Assembly (NCBI RefSeq): GCF_023703325.1
Contig: NZ_JAMQGM010000048.1
Span: 1 to 62,875 of the forward strand
Length of the DNA stretch: 62,875 nt
Direction: 5' to 3'
Source: Streptomyces meridianus
Lineage (GTDB): Bacteria; Actinomycetota; Actinomycetes; Streptomycetales; Streptomycetaceae
The notes beneath the pieces were generated by a model. That model was not told the origin of the DNA, ran no database searches, and was given only the letters and a program-made list of their open reading frames with translations. Each line of letters opens with the position of its first letter. Within the stretch, counting starts at the first letter, position 1. The translations under genes were made by a program, and so were the position numbers. Positions 16,427 through 23,646 of the stretch are shown here, piece by piece.

Positions 16427-16463
16427 GGGGGTGCGGTCCGGGAGTCGTCCGGGCCGCGCCCCC
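16427..16463. terminator. Bidirectional terminator hairpin
   Basis: Arms GGGGGTGCGGTCCGG (16427-16441) and CCGGGCCGCGCCCCC (16449-16463) pair over 15 bp with two G-T wobbles and a 7-nt loop. It lies between the convergent tex and DUF4328 genes. Confidence 0.7.
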
Positions 16464-16486
16464 GTCCCGCTCGGCGGCAGGAGCCG

Positions 16487-17248
16487 TCAGACGGTGCTGG
16501 CTTGCCGGGCCTGTGCGACGGCTTCCTGCTGCATCGCCGTCAGCCGGCGCACGAACAGCACGGCGAGCAGCGCCGCGGCGATGTCCACCACAGCGGCGGC
16601 GAGCAGCAGGCACGCTGCCGTCCGCATCGCGTCGACCGTGTCGGCGTCCTCGTACACGGCGCCGGCGAACTGCCCGACGAGCTGCGAGACCAGCCAGCCG
16701 GCCCACCATGCGTTGATGACGCGGTGGTTCGTCCCGCGCCCCGGGACCTCCGTGTTCCGGGGCGTACTGGCCCGCCAGATGTCGACGGCCACCCCGCGCG
16801 GGATCCAGATGTTCGCGATCGGGATGAACCAGGAGACGACCGCCCAGGCGACGCCGCCCCGGTGGTTGCCCTGCGCGAGGACGCCGGCGTTGACCCGCAC
16901 CCGGTGGAACCAGACGAGGAACACCACTCCGGTCAGGATGACCACATCGGCCCGCAGCGTCTCCGTCATGGTGAAGGGGGTCCAGCCGGTGTCCGTACGG
17001 ACCGGGTCGACGGGTTCCGCCAGCAACGGCGAGATTCCCTGCGTGTAGAGCGCGAGCAGATCGGCGACAGCGACGAGGACCAGCAGGACGACGACCGCCC
17101 GTGACAGACCGAGCGGGGACCTCAGCCGTCCCGGCTGCCGGTTCTTCGGCCGCGGCGCGGGCTCGGCCATGCCGCGAGCGACGGCGCACCCGTCGCACAG
17201 CCCCTCGCCCGTTGTGGCCGTGGACATGCCGCAGTCGGTACAGAGCAT
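16487..17248 (-). CDS. DUF4328 membrane protein with N-terminal zinc ribbon
   Basis: 253 residues from ATG 17248. N-terminal CTDC...CDGC forms a short zinc-ribbon-like element, followed by a basic linker and TM segments: VVVLLVLVAVADLLALY, LRADVVILTGVVFLVWF, then the DUF4328 core (GVAWAVVSWFIPIANIWIPRGV, INAWWAGWLVSQLVG) and a last TM (AACLLLAAAVVDIAAALLAVLF). Function of the family is unknown. The frame is open to 17587, but the sequence before MLCTDCG looks non-coding. It is convergent with tex and divergent from the 27-residue gene at 17508. Confidence 0.8.
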   Translation of the reverse strand: MLCTDCGMSTATTGEGLCDGCAVARGMAEPAPRPKNRQPGRLRSPLGLSRAVVVLLVLVAVADLLALYTQGISPLLAEPVDPVRTDTGWTPFTMTETLRADVVILTGVVFLVWFHRVRVNAGVLAQGNHRGGVAWAVVSWFIPIANIWIPRGVAVDIWRASTPRNTEVPGRGTNHRVINAWWAGWLVSQLVGQFAGAVYEDADTVDAMRTAACLLLAAAVVDIAAALLAVLFVRRLTAMQQEAVAQARQASTV

Positions 17249-17507
17249 GCTCGGGCGATCCCCCCAGGAAAGGGACGGCCCTCCCCAGGACGCCCCACCG
17301 TCACAACCGTCTTCGAACGGCTGCTCGCGGAACCTACGCCGCATGAGATCCATTGTCGAACCGTCCATGACAATCCGGATACCGGTCCGGATATCCCTGC
17401 GCCGGCGTCCCGGGAAACTGCCGTCGTCGCATGCGGCCTTGCCCGGCGCCGTCTCCGGGCAGAGGATGGGGCGCGCACGTCGGTGCAGGGTGTCCGAGGG
17501 AGGGCTC

Positions 17508-17591
17508 ATGGGATCAGCACAATTGATCATCTCCGCCATCGCCATAGCCATCGTCGCGGCCATCGCCTGGAAGGCGTTCGACCGCAAGTGA
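17508..17591 (+). CDS. 27-residue single-TM micro-protein
   Basis: ATG 17508 with a purine-rich GAGGGAGGG just upstream; 27 residues with one hydrophobic helix (LIISAIAIAIVAAIAW) and a basic KAFDRK tail, typical of tiny inner-membrane proteins. The stop is 9 bp from the convergent ABC-F gene. No family recognised; coding is supported by the ribosome binding site and clean TM composition only. Confidence 0.5.
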   Translation: MGSAQLIISAIAIAIVAAIAWKAFDRK

Positions 17592-17600
17592 CGGCGGGGC

Positions 17601-19238
17601 TCAGCTCTCGGTCACCTTGCCGTCGGCGACCTCCAGTCGCCGCGAGGTGTGCACGGCGTCGAGCATCCGCCGGTCGTGCGTGACGAGCAGCAGTGTGCCG
17701 CTGTACGACGCCAGAGCGGACTCCAGCTGTTCGATGGCCGGCAGGTCGAGGTGGTTGGTGGGCTCGTCGAGGACCAGCAGGTTCACCCCTCGCCCCTGGA
17801 GCAGGGCCAGTGCCGCGCGGGTCCGCTCACCGGGTGAGAGTGTGGCGGCGGACCGCAGCACATGGGCGGCCTTCAGCCCGAACTTGGCCAACAGGGTCCG
17901 GACGTCCGCTGGTTCGAGGTGCTCGGCGGCCGCGCCGAAGGCGTCCATGAGGGGTTCGTCCCCGTGGAAGAGGTCGCGCGCCTGATCGACCTCGCCCACC
18001 ACGACGCCGGGGCCGAGCCAGGCGTGGCCCGCATCGAGCCGCAGTCTGCCGAGCAGCGCGGCGAGCAGGGTGGATTTTCCGGAGCCGTTGGCGCCGGTGA
18101 CCGCAACCCGGTCCGCCCAGTCGATCTGCAGGTCGACCGGACCGAAGTCGAAGTCCCCGCGGCGCAGTCGGGCTCCTCGCAGAGCGGCGACGACCGTCCC
18201 TGATCGGGGTGCCGCGGCGATCTCCATCCGCAGCTCCCACTCCTTGCGCGGCTCGGCGACCGTCTCCAGCCGTTCGATCATCCGCTCGGTCTGCCGCGCC
18301 TTGGCCGCCTGCTTCTCGCTGGCCTCGGAGCGGAATTTGCGGCCGATCTTGTCGTTGTCCCCGGCCTTGCGCTGGGCATTCCTGACGCCCTTGTCCATCC
18401 AGGACCGCTGCATGCGCCCCCGGGCCTCCAGCGCCGAACGCCGGTCCGCGTACTCCTCGTAGTTCTCCCGCGCGTGCCGTCGGGCGATCTCGCGCTCCTC
18501 GAGGTAGGCGGAGTACCCGCCCCCGTACACGTTGACCTGCTGCTGGGCAAGGTCGAGTTCGACCACCCGGTTGACGGTCCGGGTCAGGAACTCGCGGTCG
18601 TGACTGACGAGCACCGTTCCCGCCCGCAGACCGGTGACGAACGCCTCGAGCCGGTCGAGGCCGTCCAGATCGAGGTCGTTGGTGGGCTCGTCGAGGAGGA
18701 AGACGTCGTAGCGGCTCAGGAGCAGCGACGCGAGACCGGCTCGGGCGGCCTGGCCACCGGAGAGGCCGGTCATCGGCCGGTCGAGGCCGACGGTGAGACC
18801 GAGCGTGCCGGTCACCTCCTCGGCCCGCTCGTCCAGATCGGCCCCGCCGAGGGCCAGCCAGCGCTCCAGACCGTCGGCATAGGCGTCGTCCGCGCCGGGC
18901 GCGCCGTCGACCAGCGCCTGGGTGGCGCGGTCGAGTGCACTCTGGGCCGCGGCGACGCCGGTGCGCCGGGCCAGAAAGCCGCGAATGCTCTCGCCCGGAC
19001 GGCGCTCGGGCTCCTGCGGAAGATGCCCGATGTTCGCGGTGGGCGGGCTGAGCCCGACAGACCCGCCCTCGGGGGTGTCGAGGCCCGCCAGCAGACGCAG
19101 GAGAGTCGACTTGCCGGCACCGTTGGGGCCGACGAGCCCGACGACATCCCCGGGGGCGACGACGAGGTCGAGGCCCGTGAACAGGGAGCGTTCGCCGTGG
19201 CCGGCGGCGAGGTCCTTGGCGACGAGAGTGGCAGTCAT
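17601..19238 (-). CDS. ABC-F family ATPase (ribosome-associated)
   Basis: 545 residues, two ABC domains and no TM segments. Domain 1: Walker A GPNGAGKST, signature LSGGQAARAG, Walker B LLDEPTNDLD. The basic coiled-coil linker (about 240-320) contains RRSALEARGRMQRSWMDKG. Domain 2: TGANGSGKST, LSPGERTRAALALL, LVLDEPTNHLD. ABC-F proteins act on the ribosome in translation or antibiotic resistance; this one resembles actinomycete proteins of unknown substrate. TAGGAT at 19249-19254 (minus strand) is a likely -10, giving a leader of only a few bases. A 20-bp hairpin separates it from the BCCT gene. Confidence 0.9.
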   Translation of the reverse strand: MTATLVAKDLAAGHGERSLFTGLDLVVAPGDVVGLVGPNGAGKSTLLRLLAGLDTPEGGSVGLSPPTANIGHLPQEPERRPGESIRGFLARRTGVAAAQSALDRATQALVDGAPGADDAYADGLERWLALGGADLDERAEEVTGTLGLTVGLDRPMTGLSGGQAARAGLASLLLSRYDVFLLDEPTNDLDLDGLDRLEAFVTGLRAGTVLVSHDREFLTRTVNRVVELDLAQQQVNVYGGGYSAYLEEREIARRHARENYEEYADRRSALEARGRMQRSWMDKGVRNAQRKAGDNDKIGRKFRSEASEKQAAKARQTERMIERLETVAEPRKEWELRMEIAAAPRSGTVVAALRGARLRRGDFDFGPVDLQIDWADRVAVTGANGSGKSTLLAALLGRLRLDAGHAWLGPGVVVGEVDQARDLFHGDEPLMDAFGAAAEHLEPADVRTLLAKFGLKAAHVLRSAATLSPGERTRAALALLQGRGVNLLVLDEPTNHLDLPAIEQLESALASYSGTLLLVTHDRRMLDAVHTSRRLEVADGKVTES

Positions 19239-19326
19239 CAGACCGCAGATCCTAGGTCCTGCCCGGTGACCGCCGCCGGCGCGGTCCCCTCACGCGGCCC
19301 TCGGGACGAGCGGCCCCGGGCCCGAC

Positions 19327-19377
19327 GCGACCGTGCCGGTCCCCGCCGCGGATTGCAGCGGGGACCGGCACGGTCGC
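19327..19377. terminator. Strong hairpin terminator
   Basis: Perfect 20-bp arms at 19327-19346 and 19358-19377 with an 11-nt loop, 53 bp past the stop of the BCCT gene. It insulates that gene from the ABC-F gene on the same strand. Confidence 0.85.
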
Positions 19378-19429
19378 TTCACAGCGCGAGAGGACGGCCG
19401 TCCCCCGTCGCCGTTCGGCACAAGAGCCG

Positions 19430-21163
19430 TCAGGAGGACGTGCGCACGGGCTCGCGCTCCTCGGACTCGGCAACCTCGGGCGCCGGGCCGATGCGGATCT
19501 CGAATTCGCCGTCGTACTTCTCGTGACCGGCGATGACAGCCATTTCCATGGCTTCCTCGCCGATCTCACCACGCACGATCTGCGGGTCCGACCTCAGGTC
19601 TCGCAGCAGCGCCACACACAGCCCGACCATCACCAGGGTGAACGGCGCTGCGACCAGGATCGTCAGATTCTGGAGTCCGGTGAGGGCATCGCCCTCACCA
19701 CCGCCGATCAGCAGCATGATCGCGGCGACGGCTCCGGTGACGGCGCCCCAGAAGATGACGACCGGCCTGGTCGGCTCGAACGCTCCGCGCTGCGACAGCG
19801 TGCCCATCACGATGGACGCGGCGTCCGCCCCGGAGACGAAGAAGATGCCGACGAGGATCATGACGAGCAGACTCATCACCGTGGCCAGCGGGTACTGCTG
19901 GAGCACGCCGAAGAGCTGGCCCTCCGGGGTCGACTCGTCCGCGAGCTTCCCGCCGTCCTTCAGCTTCATCGCGGCACCGCCGAAGATGGCGAACCAGGCG
20001 AGGCTGACGACGCTCGGGACGAGGATCACGCCGCCGATGAACTGACGGATGGTGCGGCCCCGGCTGATGCGGGCGATGAACATGCCCACGAAGGGGGTCC
20101 AGGAGATCCACCAGGCCCAGTAGAAGACCGTCCAGCTGGACAGCCAGTCGGCCACGGCGTCGCCGCCGGTGGCCTCGGTGCGGGCGGTAAGCTGCGGCAG
20201 GTCGCCGAGGAACCCGCCGACCGAGGTCGGCAGCAGGTTCAGGACCAGGATGGTCGGGCCCGCGACGAAGACGAACACCGCCAGGACCACGGCCAGAACC
20301 ATGTTGATGTTGGAGAGCCACTGGATGCCCTTGGCGACGCCCGACACCGCGGAAGCGATGAACGCGACGGTCAGGACGGCGATGATGGCGACCAGCACGC
20401 CGGTTCCCACCTTGTCCATCCAGCCGAGCTGGGTGATGCCACTGCCTATTTGCAGGGCGCCGAGGCCCAGCGAGGCGGCGGAACCGAAGAGGGTGGCGAA
20501 GATGGCGAGGATGTCGATCGCCTTGCCGGCCGGGCCGTCGGCACGCTTCTTGCCGATCAGCGGCGTGAAGACCGCGCTGATCAGCTGCTTGCGGCCGCGC
20601 CGGAAGGTGCTGTATGCGATGGCGAGGCCCACGACGGCGTAGATGGCCCACGGGTGCAGGGTCCAGTGGAACAGCGTGGTGGACATCGCCGTTTCCATGG
20701 CCTCGGCCGCGGTCTTGGGGTCGGTGCCGGGCGGCGGATCGGTGAAGTGCGAGAGCGGCTCGCTCACGCCGTAGAACATCAGACCGATGCCCATGCCGGC
20801 GCTGAACATCATCGCGACCCAGGAGACCGTACGGAATTCCGGCTTCTCACCCTCGGTGCCGAGGGTGATGCGGCCGTAACGGCTGGCCGCCAGCCACAGG
20901 GCGAAGACCACGAAGCCGGACGCGGTCAGGACGAACGCCCAGCCTCCGTTGTGCATCAGCCCTGCGAGCAGGGAGCTGGACACCTTCTCCAGCGTTCCGG
21001 TGGCGACGCCGCCCCACAGGACGAAGGCGAGCGTCAGAGCTGCACTGACGCCGAAGACGACGCGGTCGGTTCTCGGTCGCCCCTGCTGCTGGGTCTCCGC
21101 GGCCGTCGCGACCACGGGTGACACCCGGCCTCCGTCGGATGCTTTCTGCTGTTCGGCTGTCAC
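19430..21163 (-). CDS. BCCT-family transporter (betaine/choline/carnitine type)
   Basis: 577 residues from GTG 21163, with AAGGAG 7 nt upstream. About twelve TM segments. Family motifs: FSAGMGIGLMFYGVSEPLSHF near 140, HPWAIYAVVGLAIAY, and the Trp-rich WTVFYWAWWISWTPFVGMFIARISRG split over TM8 of the family, where the substrate aromatic box lies. MGIGLM near TM3 is consistent with Na+-coupled uptake. The acidic C-terminal tail (about 50 residues) may sense osmolarity as in BetP. Likely imports a quaternary amine osmolyte. Two perfect palindromes lie in the 514-bp region upstream. Confidence 0.93.
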   Translation of the reverse strand: MTAEQQKASDGGRVSPVVATAAETQQQGRPRTDRVVFGVSAALTLAFVLWGGVATGTLEKVSSSLLAGLMHNGGWAFVLTASGFVVFALWLAASRYGRITLGTEGEKPEFRTVSWVAMMFSAGMGIGLMFYGVSEPLSHFTDPPPGTDPKTAAEAMETAMSTTLFHWTLHPWAIYAVVGLAIAYSTFRRGRKQLISAVFTPLIGKKRADGPAGKAIDILAIFATLFGSAASLGLGALQIGSGITQLGWMDKVGTGVLVAIIAVLTVAFIASAVSGVAKGIQWLSNINMVLAVVLAVFVFVAGPTILVLNLLPTSVGGFLGDLPQLTARTEATGGDAVADWLSSWTVFYWAWWISWTPFVGMFIARISRGRTIRQFIGGVILVPSVVSLAWFAIFGGAAMKLKDGGKLADESTPEGQLFGVLQQYPLATVMSLLVMILVGIFFVSGADAASIVMGTLSQRGAFEPTRPVVIFWGAVTGAVAAIMLLIGGGEGDALTGLQNLTILVAAPFTLVMVGLCVALLRDLRSDPQIVRGEIGEEAMEMAVIAGHEKYDGEFEIRIGPAPEVAESEEREPVRTSS

Positions 21164-21249
21164 GCACCGTCTCCTTCCTGGTCCGATTCCGGGGGCGAAT
21201 ACCCCTTCCTACGCGACCCATTCGCCCGATTTCAAAATGCGCGAGATCC

Positions 21250-21265
21250 ATCACAGGCCTGTGAT
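21250..21265. promoter_or_regulatory. Palindrome ATCACAGGCCTGTGAT upstream of the BCCT gene
   Basis: Perfect 16-bp palindrome 87 bp before the GTG of the transporter, in the position expected of an operator. The recognising regulator is unknown. Confidence 0.5.
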
Positions 21266-21480
21266 CAGCGGAACGTCCGGTTCATCCGTTTCGGGATCGT
21301 GGCCGGCCGGGGAGCGCTTCGGCGGGCGCGACCGCACCGGACGGGCGCCGCAGCCGGCGACCGCCGATCCCGGGAGTGCGTTCGTGGTGCCCGGCCGAAC
21401 ATCCCGCTCTCGCCGACGAGTCGGGGCCGTCCGCCGTCCCCGGCCGTTCCGGCTTGCGGGCCCGGACCCGTTCGGTGACG

Positions 21481-21496
21481 GGCCGTCATGACGGCC
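21481..21496. repeat. Palindrome GGCCGTCATGACGGCC
   Basis: Perfect 16-bp palindrome in the same intergenic region. It may be an operator, or a weak hairpin after the MpaB-like gene. Confidence 0.4.
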
Positions 21497-21677
21497 GGAT
21501 CAGGAGCCGCAGGTGACGGCACGCGCAGCTGCGTGGACGTCCCGGCCGAAGTTCCCCGCCACGCGCGGTGTGACGCATTCCACCCGTGGTCCCGCTGGTC
21601 ACCGGTGTCCCCGCGACCGAGCCGCCCGGCCGCACCGGTTTGCCCCGTCCTCGGCCGGCCGGCTTCGCCGGGCCGTT

Positions 21678-22655
21678 TCACCAGCGGCGGAACGGCCTCC
21701 GCCGGTCGGGCCGCACCCCGTGCAGCACCGCCCGGACGCTGTCGGCGACACCCGCGCCGTCGCTTCGGGCCCGGCGGCGAACCGCCCGGCGGGCCTCCCG
21801 GGCGAGCGGCAGATAGCGGAGCCGCTCCGGCAGCAGCGGAGTCACGGTGCGCACCACCCGGCACAGCCGCAGCAGCCGGTGTTCCTGCCGGGGCGTCCAC
21901 GCCAGGCCGATCGCCTGACGCGCCTCGGGGGGCATGAGTCCGGCAGTGAGGAAGGCCCGCAGCCCGGCGAATCCCGGGCCGAGGACGGGCCAGGCGGCTC
22001 GGACCAGGAGACGCAACGGGGCCGGGCCCCACGGGGGCGGCGGCACCGGCCGCTCGGCGGCGGCCAGCTCCCTGGCCACGGGCGTGGGTCCGATCGTGTC
22101 CCGCAGCATGCGGCTGTAGTACGGCCAGAAATCGCCGAGCGTCTGTGGCATGTCCCGGTCGTCGATGCCGAGGATCCTCCCGACCTGGAGCCATTCCGCG
22201 TACAGCTTCCGCTCCTGGGCGGGACTGAACGGTCGCCGGCCCAGGTACTTCTGCGCGTGCCGGTAAACGGGGAAGCCGGTCGCATGGACCCAGGCATAGC
22301 ACTCGGGGTCCAGGGCCCGGTAGGGGCGGCCCCCGGGGTCGGTGCCGCGGACGGAGGCGTGCAGTTTGCGGAGCCTACGGCCCTCCTGTGCCGCCTCGTC
22401 GCGTCCGTACACCCACAGCTGGACGGACCGCAGGGAGCGTTCGCCCCTCCCCCACGGGTCGGTGCGGAAGACCGAGTGCTGGTCCACTCCGGCACCGACG
22501 GCCGGGTGGGCGACCTGCATGACGAGTGCGGAGGGCAGGGCAAGGGTCATCCGCACGTCGCCGGCAATGTCCCAGAGGATCCCGCCGGGCGCAGGCGGCA
22601 GTGGCTGCGGCACGCGCTGTTCACCCCCTGTACGGCCTGGTGTCCTGCCGGCCAT
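21678..22655 (-). CDS. Oxygenase MpaB-like (DUF2236) family protein
   Basis: 325 residues from ATG 22655, with GGAG 6 nt upstream. Features of the MpaB/latex-clearing-protein family: ILWDIAGDVRMTLALPSALVMQVAHPAVGAGVDQHSVF is spread over the first 70 residues (shown in parts: VMQVAHPAVGAGV, DPWGRGERS), then YAWVHATGFPVYRHAQKY and DFWPYYSRML. Conserved His residues in these segments could ligate heme as in rubber oxygenase. Substrate unknown. It is divergent from the MerR gene at 22795; the 139-bp gap holds a 33-bp dyad, so MerR control is likely. Confidence 0.85.
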   Translation of the reverse strand: MAGRTPGRTGGEQRVPQPLPPAPGGILWDIAGDVRMTLALPSALVMQVAHPAVGAGVDQHSVFRTDPWGRGERSLRSVQLWVYGRDEAAQEGRRLRKLHASVRGTDPGGRPYRALDPECYAWVHATGFPVYRHAQKYLGRRPFSPAQERKLYAEWLQVGRILGIDDRDMPQTLGDFWPYYSRMLRDTIGPTPVARELAAAERPVPPPPWGPAPLRLLVRAAWPVLGPGFAGLRAFLTAGLMPPEARQAIGLAWTPRQEHRLLRLCRVVRTVTPLLPERLRYLPLAREARRAVRRRARSDGAGVADSVRAVLHGVRPDRRRPFRRW

Positions 22656-22711
22656 TTTCCACTCCGGCCCCGGCTCGCGCCTCCCGGTGCGGCGATCCAC
22701 CCGTTCCACAC

Positions 22712-22744
22712 CTCCGGTGAGACAGCAATACTGTTGCACCGGAG
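22712..22744. promoter_or_regulatory. 33-bp dyad, probable MerR operator
   Basis: Symmetric site: CTCCGGTG - AG - ACAG - CAATA - CTGT - TG - CACCGGAG, both arm pairs perfect about the same centre (22728). It sits in the divergent promoter region of the MpaB-like and MerR genes. A related core occurs at 29491-29507. Confidence 0.65.
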
Positions 22745-22794
22745 ACGACGAACGCCGGGCAGCCGGCGCACCAACCGCGCGAGGAGAGCAGCCG

Positions 22795-23562
22795 ATGTCC
22801 GTTCGACGGGCAGCATCCGGGGCCCGTACGGCGCCGCCCGCCACCGGGGAACCCGGGATGACCGTGGACGAGCTCGCGGCCCGGGCCGGCGTCACGGTCC
22901 GGACGATCCGCTTCTACAGCACCCGCGGCCTGCTGCCGCCGCCGCAGATAGGTCCGCGCCGGGTCGGCCGCTACGACCAGGAGCATCTGTCCCGCCTCGC
23001 GCTGATCGAGGAGCTCCAGCACCAGGGGATGACGCTGGCGGCGATCGAGCGCTATCTGCAGCGTCTGCCGGCCGATCTGAGCGCCCACGACCTGGCCATC
23101 CACCGGGCTCTGGTGGCCTCGTGGATGCCGGACGGCGCCGAGGACCTCACACGGGACCGGATCGGGCAACGGGTCGGCCGGGAGCTGACGGACGAGGAGC
23201 TGGACCGGCTGGCGGCCATGGGCATCCTGGTGCGCGGGGCCGAGCCGGACGTCTTCCAGGTCGACGCCGGCATGCTGCACCTCGGGGTCCAACTGCTGGA
23301 CGTACCGATCTCGCTGGAGTCGATCCTCGCGGCCCGCACGGTGGTCATGGAGCACACCCGGGCGGCGGCACGCGAGCTCAGCAGGTTGTTCCGGGACGAA
23401 ATGCGGGAGCCTCAGGAGGAGGGCGAGAGCGGCCCGCAGCGGCGGGAGCGGATGAAATCGCTCTCGGCACACATGCAGCCCCTGGTGGTGCAGGCGCTGG
23501 TGACCGCGTTCCAGCGATCGATGCGGGAAGAGCTGCGGGCCTGGAACTCGGAGGACGGCTGA
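22795..23562 (+). CDS. MerR-family transcriptional regulator
   Basis: 255 residues from ATG 22795, with GAGGAG 8 nt upstream. The winged HTH at about 22-90 shows MTVDELAARAGVTVRTIRFYSTRGLLPPP, split here as the helix pair DELAARAGVTVRTIRFY and the wing RVGRYDQEHLSRL. A short coiled-coil (LALIEELQHQGMTLAAIERYLQ) is followed by a helical effector domain of about 150 residues without a Cys pair or TipA domain, so the ligand is probably organic. Convergent with fadB across a hairpin. Its operator-like dyad recurs before the CoA-transferase gene, suggesting fatty-acid or acyl-CoA responsive control (inference). Confidence 0.9.
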   Translation: MSVRRAASGARTAPPATGEPGMTVDELAARAGVTVRTIRFYSTRGLLPPPQIGPRRVGRYDQEHLSRLALIEELQHQGMTLAAIERYLQRLPADLSAHDLAIHRALVASWMPDGAEDLTRDRIGQRVGRELTDEELDRLAAMGILVRGAEPDVFQVDAGMLHLGVQLLDVPISLESILAARTVVMEHTRAAARELSRLFRDEMREPQEEGESGPQRRERMKSLSAHMQPLVVQALVTAFQRSMREELRAWNSEDG

Positions 23563-23599
23563 CCCGGACCGCGGCCCGAACGGAGGGCTCGGCCGCCCC

Positions 23600-23640
23600 G
23601 GTGTGTCCGGCGGGCCGTCCGAGGATCCGCCGGACACACC
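23600..23640. terminator. Bidirectional terminator hairpin
   Basis: Perfect 14-bp arms GGTGTGTCCGGCGG (23600-23613) and CCGCCGGACACACC (23627-23640), 13-nt loop, between the convergent MerR and fadB genes. Confidence 0.85.
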
Positions 23641-23646
23641 CTGGGG

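Larger units (their letters stand above)
21164..21677. other. 514-bp intergenic region with two palindromes
   Basis: Lies upstream of the BCCT gene (minus) and downstream of the MpaB-like gene (minus). It contains the 16-bp palindromes at 21250-21265 and 21481-21496. No open frame with convincing coding character was seen on either strand. Confidence 0.6.
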
